DNA of 64,000 nucleotides from Bedellia somnulentella. Its lineage: Eukaryota > Arthropoda > Insecta > Lepidoptera > Bedelliidae. Below, one piece after another: positions 26,967 to 35,903 of this stretch. Each line of letters begins with the position of its first letter. Position 1 is the first letter of the stretch. The stretch lies in NCBI GenBank assembly GCA_963576735.1, contig OY755198.1, forward strand, positions 8,728,535 to 8,792,534. Direction: 5' to 3'. The notes beneath the pieces were generated by a model. That model had not been told where the DNA came from, searched no databases, and saw nothing but the letters and a program-made list of their open reading frames with translations. The translations under genes and the position numbers were made by a program.

Positions 26967-29114
26967 TTAATTGACGACCATTGGTTCCTCCTGAGCTCTT
27001 TGCACATTTATAATCGGCATTGAGCGGCCTACTTCTACAGGCACCTTCCTCTTTTCTGGATTAGGTTTTTTACCTTTCCTTCTTTTGTTAGTAGCAGAAC
27101 AACTTTTTGCCCCAACTATGTGGTCTGCTGGTTTGTTTTCCCCTTTACAAACTGGACAACATGGCTTGTTGTTGCAGTTTACTACTTTGTGGTCAGGTGA
27201 ACCACAACGGAAGCATAGATTGCCACGGTCCACTTCTTCTTTGCATTGGGCCCGCACGTGGCCAGCTCCAAGGCATTTGAAACATCGCAGTTCTCTTTGG
27301 GGAAGATGCTGCACACGAGGCCAGCTCCAACCAACTTGTATGGAACCCATCTGGAGGAGCTTCTTAGCCGTAACCACTGGGCATATGATAACTGAAGTGG
27401 AAAGGCCTCGAGCACCACTAACAATTTTACCAACTTTCAAGTCCTCGGGCTTACAATCGCTGGCACTTGCAACAGCTAGGGTTGCCTCCTCTATGGTGAC
27501 AGAGTCATCTAGACCAACAAGCCGAATGGCTTCCGTTTTTGTTGGTCTTGAAACTTTCACCAAGCCTGGAGGAAGTACTTCTCTCAACTTCTCAGCCAAG
27601 GTATTTGCCTTGGTAGAAGCTTGTTCCCCAGAGATTTCGATCATTCGGGCTCCTGTTAGTGCGGATCGCATTCTCAGGGGCCCGATTTCTAAACTTGACA
27701 GGTTTATTTGCGTCTTGGCATCACCTATCACACCTTTGTAGGTTAGTCCTTCCTTTAGGGCCTCTTCGCTAATGCTTATTACGACTGCTGCAGATCGTGG
27801 TGGCTTCAGTTTCTGGCCAGCAGTTTTCGCCGTCTTTGGTTTTTGGGATTTAGCAGGAGTCACCGCTTTTTTTCCCTTGTTTTTATTTCCTTTTCTTACA
27901 ACTGTCGCCCATGTTTCACCTGTACCGTGTATTGTTGTAGGGCCAGGTACGGGCTCCATGTCATTTGGTTGTGGGATATTCAAAGAGTTCGGCCTAGGTT
28001 GGGCAGCCTGACTCTTTTTCCCCTTGCCTTTACCTTTGGCTACCGGCTTCTCTATTGTGGGTTTAGCTGAAGGAGCAGCATTTTCCTCTAAACTCCGACT
28101 ACTTGATGCTTTTGCATATTTATCTCCAGCCAGAGGTGGTCTTAACCTTTTTTCCGGTAGGAGACGCCCCTCCAGAGCCTCTAATCGAGCATTCATCATG
28201 GTCCCCACCTGGACCATGATCGATTGAGCAAGATTTTCCCCTATTTCAAAATTGGAACTACTGCTTCGGATTTCAATGCGAAGAGTATCGAGCTCTTTTC
28301 TAAGAGCCACCTGCTCTAAGTGAAGGCTCTCGTTGCTCTGTTTCATTTTTGTGAGCTCGGTTTTTAAGCGAGCATTTTCATTTAGGAGTTTCCTTGTCTC
28401 TTCCGTGGAAGACCGCTCCCCTAAAGCCTCAGAAGACTCTTTAATAGATGCAACTGCATTTTTTACAGCTCTAATAAGAGTCCCTTTCACCGCCTTGGAT
28501 TTGTGCGCTACATCCAATATTACCCCAATTTGTTCCTCTACTGAGGCAAGCAGATCACTCGCAGTCCTTTCGGTGGCAGGTACAGGTCTCTCCAAGGCTT
28601 CTGCTCTCTTTCTTTCTTGGAGTAAGTTGTACCTGGCCATTCTTTCTGTTAAATCCTCCGACTCTTTTAGTAGGAAGCTCTCGCGTTTTGCCGCTGCAGC
28701 CTCCTCTCTAGCTTTGCCAATGCCTACGTATTGGCCCGTCGATGGTGGTCTACCCCGACCCCTTTTTGACGGAGCTTTCCGACTCATATTGGCGGCATTG
28801 GCAACGTCTTCAGAATCGGAAGAGGCACTCTCAACAGGCCGCTTCCTAAGGCCCTCGAAAAGGCTATTGGAGCTACTGACAGTCTTTACTGACATGCGGT
28901 CACTCATATTATCTTCACTATTTTCGGTGTCCGTTAATCGACTGCATATGTCCGTTAATACCACTTTTGGGAATCGATTTCCCTGAAGAAGATGGGTGTT
29001 GTCCCCCCCAGAATACAAGGGACGGCCTACATCAAAAGATGTAGGGAGGGATTCTCCGCCGGCTGAGCCGACGGTACCCTCCTGGGGTAATAACTTTCTA
29101 TTTTCACTCATCAT
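26967..29114 (-). CDS. E5 ORF1: Gag-like protein with zinc knuckles
   Basis: 715-residue Gag-like protein starting MMSENRKLLPQEG. The first ~45 residues resemble E1 and E4; the rest resembles E2 more closely (GKAREEAAAAKRESF region). It has the KRGRGRPPSTGQY motif, a coiled-coil-like region, KGKGKGKK and three knuckles (CFKCLGAGHVRAQC, CFRCGSPDHKVVNC, CPVC...H...C). It is open, but the stop is two bases before the ORF2 ATG instead of overlapping it. Confidence 0.88.
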   Translation of the reverse strand: MMSENRKLLPQEGTVGSAGGESLPTSFDVGRPLYSGGDNTHLLQGNRFPKVVLTDICSRLTDTENSEDNMSDRMSVKTVSSSNSLFEGLRKRPVESASSDSEDVANAANMSRKAPSKRGRGRPPSTGQYVGIGKAREEAAAAKRESFLLKESEDLTERMARYNLLQERKRAEALERPVPATERTASDLLASVEEQIGVILDVAHKSKAVKGTLIRAVKNAVASIKESSEALGERSSTEETRKLLNENARLKTELTKMKQSNESLHLEQVALRKELDTLRIEIRSSSSNFEIGENLAQSIMVQVGTMMNARLEALEGRLLPEKRLRPPLAGDKYAKASSSRSLEENAAPSAKPTIEKPVAKGKGKGKKSQAAQPRPNSLNIPQPNDMEPVPGPTTIHGTGETWATVVRKGNKNKGKKAVTPAKSQKPKTAKTAGQKLKPPRSAAVVISISEEALKEGLTYKGVIGDAKTQINLSSLEIGPLRMRSALTGARMIEISGEQASTKANTLAEKLREVLPPGLVKVSRPTKTEAIRLVGLDDSVTIEEATLAVASASDCKPEDLKVGKIVSGARGLSTSVIICPVVTAKKLLQMGSIQVGWSWPRVQHLPQRELRCFKCLGAGHVRAQCKEEVDRGNLCFRCGSPDHKVVNCNNKPCCPVCKGENKPADHIVGAKSCSATNKRRKGKKPNPEKRKVPVEVGRSMPIINVQRAQEEPMVVN

Positions 29115-29542
29115 TCATGTTTTGGTAGGCAGTTTTACCCTCGGCCTACCATCGAGCTTAACCCCCCCTACCCCTGCGCTAGGCACTGGACCCCCTCCAG
29201 ACACTCATCCCCTCGGCACGCAGACCTTGGGATTGGGGTAATTTTTTATAGAGGTTTTCTTCCTCGCAGCCCAGACCTCAGTGGCCTGAGCCCCCGTTCC
29301 CACCGAATTAGGCTTACGGGTTGGCCGGCAGTATCATGAAGACACTGCCGCCCCTCCATCACCAGCCGCCCAATGTGGGTAGCTGGGACCGAACGCAAGA
29401 CAGAACCTGGCCGACCAATGTGGTACAAACGCCAGGTTCTAACTCAACAACGACGCCTAATCGGTACATTGGCTTCACCCCGGGCTGGATTGCCCGAGGC
29501 TACTGAGCCCCCACGCCACGACAAGGCTGTACCATGTGGGGG
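29115..29542 (-). other. E5 5' UTR
   Basis: Leader of E5, close to those of E2 and E3 through most of its length and unlike those of E1 and E4. It carries the GGTAGGC/GCCTACC hairpin (about 29122-29150). Confidence 0.7.
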
Positions 29543-29586
29543 AACCTAACCTAACCTAACCTAACCTAACCTAACCTAACCTAACC
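29543..29586. repeat. Innermost telomeric (CCTAA)n; telomere-to-subtelomere boundary
   Basis: About 9 CCTAA units (29543-29586), after which the sequence changes abruptly to unique AT-rich DNA (CCGCGAAGACC). No further CCTAA arrays are seen to the right. Confidence 0.9.
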
Positions 29587-29732
29587 CCGCGAAGACCTAC
29601 AAGTCTGATTGGTTTATTCTGTGTGCTATATAATATTTTATTATATAATATTTTATTTATTTTTATATATATTCTATATAATAAACTATCTAAACTTTCT
29701 TGCTCATACATTTGCGTCGCTTAAAATACATT
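29587..29732. other. AT-rich subtelomeric sequence, nothing recognised
   Basis: AT-rich sequence with short TATA-rich inverted runs. I see no coding region or recognisable repeat. Confidence 0.5.
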
Positions 29733-29965
29733 TATACATACATATACTCACGGCTATGAATCCCAAAAAGGGGTAGCTAGAGCTTCAGAGCTAGAAACTT
29801 TTCAGCCACATTTGAAAATTGAGAGGTGACAAGATGCTAGAAATAAAGTGTTGTTGGTGATGGGTCTCCAACCGCATCGCCCAAAAACAACTTAAAAAGC
29901 TTTTTAGCCTTAGTCGCCTCTTACGACACCCGGAGGCAGACAGGGGTGACATTCTAAGCCGGCTT
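29733..29965 (-). repeat. Interspersed repeat family X, copy 1
   Basis: One of three copies in the window. It carries a conserved core around GGTGATGGGTCTCCAACCGC followed by ATCGCCCAAAAA, plus a GTCGCCTCTTACG block, and has a short CATA-type microsatellite at the low-coordinate end (about 29735-29750). The microsatellite probably marks the 3' end, so the copy is placed on the minus strand. I do not recognise the named family; it could be a SINE or the tail of a LINE. Confidence 0.6.
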
Positions 29966-30505
29966 AAGTCAGTGGAAATACACTGAATCACTGACGGATA
30001 TTGATATTCTTTGTTTCTTCTCTGTTTAGCTAAGTTCTCTGTGGTCATATATTGTATTTATTTATCTGAGTTGTGTATCGTACACCCTTCGATGTTGCAC
30101 TGACGAGAAGTGGATGTTTGAATAATGTTTTATCATATTCTTAGTCGACACTAAAAAAATAATAATAAAATAAATTTTCTTAATTTTCATTCTTTATTTA
30201 AGATGAAATGCCAAACATGCCAGTAGTTATAATAATACTTTCTTCCACCTGAGACTGCCGGTGTTTTAAATATGCAACAAATTAATCAATTTATTACAAC
30301 CAAACACAACTAACCAACCAACCAACAAAAAATCAATACCAGTTGACATACGTCTGTCATCATCATCACTAAATATATTTAAAAATAAACTAAAATCTCA
30401 ACAAAACCTTAGGTTGGTAGATTTTATAAAGTTAGGTATATGTATACATAGTATATGTAATATGTATTTATTATATTATGTATGTATGTATATATATTAA
30501 GATAT
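29966..30505. other. AT-rich intergenic sequence
   Basis: AT-rich with a (ACCA)n-like run near 30312 and TATG/TATA-type simple sequence at 30430-30500. No gene seen. It forms the left flank of the LTR element; the last bases, ATAT, repeat after the right LTR. Confidence 0.5.
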
Positions 30506-30991
30506 TGTTACGACATCTGTTCGCAAGTAGGAGATAGGATTTGCCACTACTAGATAACAGATGGCGTTACTAGTATTCTAATAAGTAAAGGAATTACTAG
30601 ATGTTTCTCGAATATCGACTTTTCGAGAATGTGGTACTAGAACTTTCTGTAATATTCGCGTATTTGAGATTTGGCATATATAAAGAGCGACGCGTGCTAC
30701 GGAGTTATTCGAGTGCGAAGAACTAAAGCGAGAACAAGCGGAATACTAGAGCGAAGAAATTAAATACGACAGTGCAGTGATATACGGATTACGGAAATAA
30801 GCTTAACGGTGTGGACAGTGTTACTATAACGGAGTAAATTAGTGTTGTTAATTAGTGCGAGTATCGATAGTTAATTATCGATAGTGTTTGTTGTGTTGTG
30901 TAAAGTGCGTTATTGGTCAATAAATATAATTACACCTTATTGCACGAAAGTGTGACTGGTATTTATCAAATTAAGAACCCGGTACGTAACA
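30506..30991 (+). repeat. 5' LTR
   Basis: 486 bp, TGTTACG...GTAACA. It contains a TATATAAAG box at about 30676-30684, the likely core promoter, and AATAAA at 30919-30924, the likely polyadenylation signal. A short palindrome, TATCGATA...TATCGATA, lies near 30865. Confidence 0.93.
30676..30684 (+). promoter_or_regulatory. TATA box of the LTR promoter
   Basis: TATATAAAG within the 5' LTR, followed about 25-30 bases later by TTATTCGAGTGC, a plausible initiator. The same box is present in the 3' LTR. Confidence 0.6.
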
Positions 30992-31016
30992 ATTGGTGAC
31001 AGAAGTGGATTTGAAG

Positions 31017-32312
31017 ATGCCAGTTATGCCGAAGGAAGACGGAAGAGAGGGTGTGAAGACACGCGCTCAGAAAGCCGCAGAGGGTGAACAGCTGTCGGAA
31101 ATGAGTTCATCGGTCACGAACCCTCGGAGTGACATTCCAGAGGAGACGTCCGCGGTGACTAACGCGCCGTCTACATCAACGGCGCCGGCGGCCGCAACTA
31201 ATACTGACTTGACGATGATAGTTGAAATGTTTCAAAGCATGCGTGAAGCACAACAAAGCATGCGTGAAGCACAACAAAGCATACAGGATGTTGTGAAAAA
31301 CATACATTCGGAGGTACAGGATGTTAAAAAAAACATACATTCGGAGGTACAGGGTGTTGTGAAACAAGAAGTTCGTGAGTTGCGCGAGGAACAGCAAACT
31401 AAGTTCTCACAAGTTCTCACTGCGGTCAATGAAGTCAGTGGTCGGGTGGTTACTGTGGAAAAAGACGTAGAGCAGATGAAGGAGCAGGTAACCACTATTG
31501 AGAAAGATATCGATGACATGAAGACCGACTTCCGCGGAATGGAGAAAAGGGTTCTGCAGCTTGAATCACGACCGGTCAAGGTTGTCTCCGGTGAGAATGT
31601 AGTAGCTGTCCATGGTCCTCGTGTGAAGGTTCCTCCCTACGACGGAACAACATCCTGGTCGGCGTATAGACATCAGTTCCAGACTGTTGCGGCTGCCAAT
31701 GGTTGGACTGATGAACAGTGTTTGACTGCACTGACGGTGGCGCTCCGAGGTCAAGCACTGTCAGTAATAGAGGCGCTGCCGACTCCGAGTGGTGGTTTCA
31801 AGGACCTGCTGGATGCGTTGGAGTCTCGCTATGGAGAGCGACACCTGGAGCACGTGTTCCGCGCTCAGCTGCGTGATAGGGTCCAGCGTTCTGGAGAGGG
31901 ACTTCAGCAGTGGGCCCTTGAAATCGAGAAGCTCGTCCGCAAGGCCTATCCCAGTGTAGATCCGAAGACGGTGGAAATGAACCTGGTGCAAGCATTCGTC
32001 GACGGCATCAGAGATATCGAAGTGAGAACAGCGGTGAGACTTCAACACCACACGTCTCTCAAGGATGCCTTGGCGAACGCTCTAGAAGTTGAAGCTTGCC
32101 GCCAGGATACGCGCCAAACTCATCGACTTCGTGAGATTGCGGAAGCAAATGAGGACGTCAAGGTCATTAAAGCACCCGTCGGAAGGAGTACTGGACCGAT
32201 TTGTTATGGCTGCGGGAAAAGGGGCCATTTGAGATTAAGTTGCCCGCTGAGGAAGGAAGAAAAGAGGCAGGCAGAGGCTTCTGCCGCAAACGTCCAGGGA
32301 AACGAGCATTAG
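31017..32312 (+). CDS. gag: LTR element Gag polyprotein
   Basis: 431-residue Gag starting at ATG 31017 (MPVMPKEDGREG), shortly after the primer binding site. The N-terminal region includes a long coiled coil (about residues 65-180) built partly from tandem repeats: MREAQQS twice, then NIHSEVQ(D/G)V twice. A capsid-like region follows (VKVPPYDGTTSWSAYRHQF, about residue 205 on). A single CCHC zinc knuckle, CYGCGKRGHLRLSC, lies near the C-terminus. It overlaps pol by 112 nt in a different frame. It forms the particle that packages element RNA. Confidence 0.9.
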   Translation: MPVMPKEDGREGVKTRAQKAAEGEQLSEMSSSVTNPRSDIPEETSAVTNAPSTSTAPAAATNTDLTMIVEMFQSMREAQQSMREAQQSIQDVVKNIHSEVQDVKKNIHSEVQGVVKQEVRELREEQQTKFSQVLTAVNEVSGRVVTVEKDVEQMKEQVTTIEKDIDDMKTDFRGMEKRVLQLESRPVKVVSGENVVAVHGPRVKVPPYDGTTSWSAYRHQFQTVAAANGWTDEQCLTALTVALRGQALSVIEALPTPSGGFKDLLDALESRYGERHLEHVFRAQLRDRVQRSGEGLQQWALEIEKLVRKAYPSVDPKTVEMNLVQAFVDGIRDIEVRTAVRLQHHTSLKDALANALEVEACRQDTRQTHRLREIAEANEDVKVIKAPVGRSTGPICYGCGKRGHLRLSCPLRKEEKRQAEASAANVQGNEH

Positions 32313-35300
32313 CCAGGACCGGGGGGCAGGTGCTGGCTAGAGAGGAGAAAGCCCCGACAATGACCATCTCACAAGCCTGTAACGGGAACAGTTTGGTGAT
32401 ATTGGGCTGTGTCAATGATCAAGACTGTAAGATGACCCTTGATACTGGAGCGTCTAGAACGGTGATCAATCCGGCACTAGTGAAAGCAGCGAATATCAAG
32501 TATAGCAGAGATACTAAGTGTCGGCTACTCTCCGCCTCTGGCCAGCGAATACCTGTCCTTGGTAAACTCTCAGTCAGGATGATGGTTGGCGAGACGTCGT
32601 ATACTCATCAAGTCATTGTGGCTGAGATAATGGATGAATGCATACTAGGACTGGACTTCATGAAGAAATATAACTGCCGGATTGACATAACGAGAGGAAT
32701 TTTCAAGTGTGGCCAGGAAGAAATCTTTATACTGGGTGGTCCCGTCGGTGAAGTGACATGCTTGAAAACCATCAATATTCCTGCGCGTTCTCAGAAGTTG
32801 GTTCCGGTGATGTTACCTGTAGACAGCGAGAAGAAGAGGCATCGTTGTGTGTTGATTGAAGAGACAGGGAAGAACGGGCCAAGGAAATTTCTGACAGCAA
32901 GAACTTTGGTTACAAGCAACAAGACGGCAATAGTGAAGGTAGTCAACCTTGACCAAGAAGATGTACAGCTTAAGCGGGGTGAAGTAGTTGGTCAGTGTGA
33001 AGAAGTAGTCTGGATGAGGAGCTGTCATTCTCCAAATGGGAAAGTCAAAGTGAAAGTCGATAATTCAACTGTAACTGACTTGTTAAGTGAGATCCAGGAT
33101 GACTTATCTTACTTGGAGAGGATCAAGGTTAAACAGTTGCTGGTGAAATATGCTGACATCTTCTCAAATGCAGAAGGGGACTTAGGCAGAACATCTTTAG
33201 TGCAACACAGAATTGATACAGGGGACGAAAGACCTATTAGACAGAGAGCAAGGAGAATCCCAATCGCTAAAGAGAAAGAAGTTGAAGAATTGCTCGAAGA
33301 CATGAAAAAGAAGAAGGTCATTAGTCCGTCCTCCAGTCCGTGGTGTTCTCCAGTGGTTCTTGTTAAGAAGAAAGATGGAAGCACACGGTTTTGTGTTGAC
33401 TACAGGCAACTGAACAACGTAACAAAGAAGGACAGCTATCCTTTGCCAAGAATAGATGACACTCTGGATACTTTGAGTGGCATGAAGTGGTTTTCAACCC
33501 TGGACTGCAAGTCAGGCTACTGGCAGGTGGAAATACATCCGACTGATAAAGAGAAGACTGCGTTTTCAACTGGAAAGGGTTTGTGGCAGTTTAACGTCAT
33601 GCCTTTCGGCCTCTGCAACGCGCCAGCTACTTTTGAAAGGCTTATGGAGTGTGCGTTGGCGGGATTGGTTGGCGAGGCTTGCCTGGTGTACCTCGACGAC
33701 GTGGTCATAATAGGCAAAAGCTTCCAAGACCATCTCAAGAACCTGGAACAAGTCTTTCAGAAAATTCGTGGAGCAAACCTGAAACTGAATCCGAAGAAGT
33801 GCCGGCTGTTTAGAACTTCAGTGAACTATTTAGGACACGTAATCAGCCGAGAAGGAATTCAGACGGATCCGGAAAAGGTGGAAGCTGTGCAGAAATGGCC
33901 GACGCCAAAGGACAAAACAGACGTGCGAGCTTTTCTCGGCCTTTGCTCGTACTATCGACGTTTTGTAAAAGGGTTTTCTGAGATCGCCAAACCATTGCAT
34001 CGGTTGACTGAAGATAAGAAAACCTTCTCTTGGGATGATGAATGCGAGTTATCTTTCAATGAGCTGAAGAAGAGGCTTTGCGAGACACCTATCCTTGGAT
34101 ATCCACAGCCAGAGGGACAGTACATCGTTGACAGCGATGCTAGTAATATGGCTATTGGTGGAGTGTTATCACAGATCCAAGGTGACAAGGAAGTTGTGAT
34201 CGGATATTTCAGCAAGTCTCTATCTAAAGCGGAAAGAAACTACTGCGTCACGAGAAAGGAACTTCTAGCTGTAGTGAAGACCTTACAGCATTTTTACAAG
34301 TATTTGATTGGGAGACCGTTCAAGCTTCGAACTGATCATGCTGCACTGAAATGGCTTCTCCAGTTCAAAAACCCGGAAGGACAGGTAGCTCGATGGATCG
34401 AACAGCTACAAGAGTATGACTTTTCTATCGAGCACCGTAGTGGTAAATCTCATGGCAATGCAGACGCGCTTTCACGTAGACCGTGTCCGGAAGACTGTAA
34501 ACATTGTAGGAAGCAAGAGTCGAAGGAGGAGGTCGTGAAAGTGACTCGAATTTGTCCATTGGATGGATGGGAAACAGAAGCTATGCAGAAGGCCCAAGAA
34601 GAAGATGAGAACCTCAGACCCATCATGAAATGGAAGAAGGAAAAACACGATCAACCGGCTTGGAGTGAAGTAGCGTCCACAGGAGTGAGTACGAAAGCTT
34701 ACTGGGCGCAATGGAACAGCCTGGTTCTGATCAATGGTCTACTGTACCGGAGGTGGGAGAAACCCAACGGTAAAGAAGAGCACCTACAATTGGTCGTGCC
34801 CAGAGCCAAGGTTAAAGATGTACTGCGGGAAACACATGACGGTGTTTCGGGCGGGCATCTTGGGGTAAATCGTACGTTGCAGAAGGTTCGTGCGAAGTTT
34901 TACTGGCTTCATTGTAGGGACGACGTACAGGACTGGTGCCGGAAATGTACAACGTGTGCCGCGGTGAAAGGTCCGCAGACCCGGAGTAGAGGGGGATTAC
35001 GGTTGTACAATGTGGGAGCTCCCTGGGAGAGGATTGCCGTTGATGTGGCTGGACCGTTTCCACAATCAGAGTCCGGAAATAAATATTTCATGGTGGTGAT
35101 GGATTACTTCACTAAGTGGCCTGAAGTGTTTGCCATACCCAATCAAGAAACAATAACTGTGGCTTCAAAGCTGGTTGAGGAAGTGATCTGTCGATTTGGC
35201 GTGCCCCTGGAGATACACTCTGACCAGGGAAGAAATTTTGAGTCACAAGTATTTCAAGAGGTGTGCAAACTGCTTGGAATGCATAAAACCAGGACGACGC

Positions 35301-35887
35301 CATATCATCCTCAGTCAGATGGAATGGTGGAGAGGTTCAACCAAACACTGGAGAGACAGTTGGCGAAGATGGTTGAAAAACATCAGAAGGACTGGGACAA
35401 ACACATTCCATTATTTTTACTGTCTTACCGGTCAGCTGTTCACGAAAGCACGAAGGAAACACCTGCTTTCGTCAATTTCGGAAGAGAGCTACGATTGCCT
35501 GTAGATTTGTTGACAGGAGGGTCACCAGATGAGCCGCAGAGTGTAACTGAATATGTAAGCGATTTGAGGGAAAGAATGCAAGATGTACATTCCCTAGTGC
35601 GTGAAAATGGTTTACATGCTAGTGAAAAGATGAAAACCAGATATGACCGTAAAGCTAACACGCCGCGTTTCGAAGAGGGTATGCTCGTCTGGTTACACAA
35701 TCCAACTCGCCAGAAAGGGAAGTCCCCTAAGTTACAAAATAGGTGGGAAGGACCGTACAAGGTGGTCACTAGAATAAACGATGTAACGTACAGAATTCAA
35801 CGCCAACCTAGAGGGGCTTGGAAAATAGTTCACATCGATCGACTTGCGAAGTGCCATGGAAGCAATAATACTCGGGACGAGTATTAA
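32201..35887 (+). CDS. pol: LTR element Pol polyprotein (PR-RT-RNaseH-IN)
   Basis: About 1228 codons in the -1 frame relative to Gag, so probably made by -1 frameshifting in the 32201-32312 overlap; the first codons shown may not be translated as such. Protease: TLDTGASRTVI (about residue 80). RT: FSTLDCKSGYWQ, MPFGLCNAPATFER and the VYLDDVVI active site. RNase H: DSDASNMAIGGVLSQ. Integrase: an HHCC zinc finger (HLGVNRTLQ...CRKCTTC), then catalytic blocks with VDVAGPFP, HSDQGRNF and PYHPQSDGMVERFN. A C-terminal GPY/F-like module reads NRWEGPYKVV. No chromodomain is evident. Fully open. Confidence 0.93.
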   Translation: MLWLREKGPFEIKLPAEEGRKEAGRGFCRKRPGKRALARTGGQVLAREEKAPTMTISQACNGNSLVILGCVNDQDCKMTLDTGASRTVINPALVKAANIKYSRDTKCRLLSASGQRIPVLGKLSVRMMVGETSYTHQVIVAEIMDECILGLDFMKKYNCRIDITRGIFKCGQEEIFILGGPVGEVTCLKTINIPARSQKLVPVMLPVDSEKKRHRCVLIEETGKNGPRKFLTARTLVTSNKTAIVKVVNLDQEDVQLKRGEVVGQCEEVVWMRSCHSPNGKVKVKVDNSTVTDLLSEIQDDLSYLERIKVKQLLVKYADIFSNAEGDLGRTSLVQHRIDTGDERPIRQRARRIPIAKEKEVEELLEDMKKKKVISPSSSPWCSPVVLVKKKDGSTRFCVDYRQLNNVTKKDSYPLPRIDDTLDTLSGMKWFSTLDCKSGYWQVEIHPTDKEKTAFSTGKGLWQFNVMPFGLCNAPATFERLMECALAGLVGEACLVYLDDVVIIGKSFQDHLKNLEQVFQKIRGANLKLNPKKCRLFRTSVNYLGHVISREGIQTDPEKVEAVQKWPTPKDKTDVRAFLGLCSYYRRFVKGFSEIAKPLHRLTEDKKTFSWDDECELSFNELKKRLCETPILGYPQPEGQYIVDSDASNMAIGGVLSQIQGDKEVVIGYFSKSLSKAERNYCVTRKELLAVVKTLQHFYKYLIGRPFKLRTDHAALKWLLQFKNPEGQVARWIEQLQEYDFSIEHRSGKSHGNADALSRRPCPEDCKHCRKQESKEEVVKVTRICPLDGWETEAMQKAQEEDENLRPIMKWKKEKHDQPAWSEVASTGVSTKAYWAQWNSLVLINGLLYRRWEKPNGKEEHLQLVVPRAKVKDVLRETHDGVSGGHLGVNRTLQKVRAKFYWLHCRDDVQDWCRKCTTCAAVKGPQTRSRGGLRLYNVGAPWERIAVDVAGPFPQSESGNKYFMVVMDYFTKWPEVFAIPNQETITVASKLVEEVICRFGVPLEIHSDQGRNFESQVFQEVCKLLGMHKTRTTPYHPQSDGMVERFNQTLERQLAKMVEKHQKDWDKHIPLFLLSYRSAVHESTKETPAFVNFGRELRLPVDLLTGGSPDEPQSVTEYVSDLRERMQDVHSLVRENGLHASEKMKTRYDRKANTPRFEEGMLVWLHNPTRQKGKSPKLQNRWEGPYKVVTRINDVTYRIQRQPRGAWKIVHIDRLAKCHGSNNTRDEY

Positions 35888-35903
35888 TGTAAGGAGGGGG
35901 TAA

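Larger units (their letters stand above)
23443..29542 (-). mobile_element. E5: SART-like non-LTR retrotransposon, full length but with broken ORF2
   Basis: The 6.10-kb minus-strand element closest to the chromosome interior: 5' UTR 29115-29542, ORF1 26967-29114, ORF2 (frameshifted) 23834-26964, 3' UTR 23443-23833. The ORF junction has lost the stop-start overlap (TAA, two bases, ATG). The 5' UTR resembles E2 and E3, but the ORF1 N-terminus resembles E1 and E4, so it is a mosaic. It is probably inactive. Confidence 0.9.

Noticed and set aside
4448..29586. CRISPR-like reading of regularly spaced repeats
   Set aside because: The repeats are uniform telomeric CCTAA units separated by 6-kb retrotransposons in an insect genome; there is no repeat-spacer structure.
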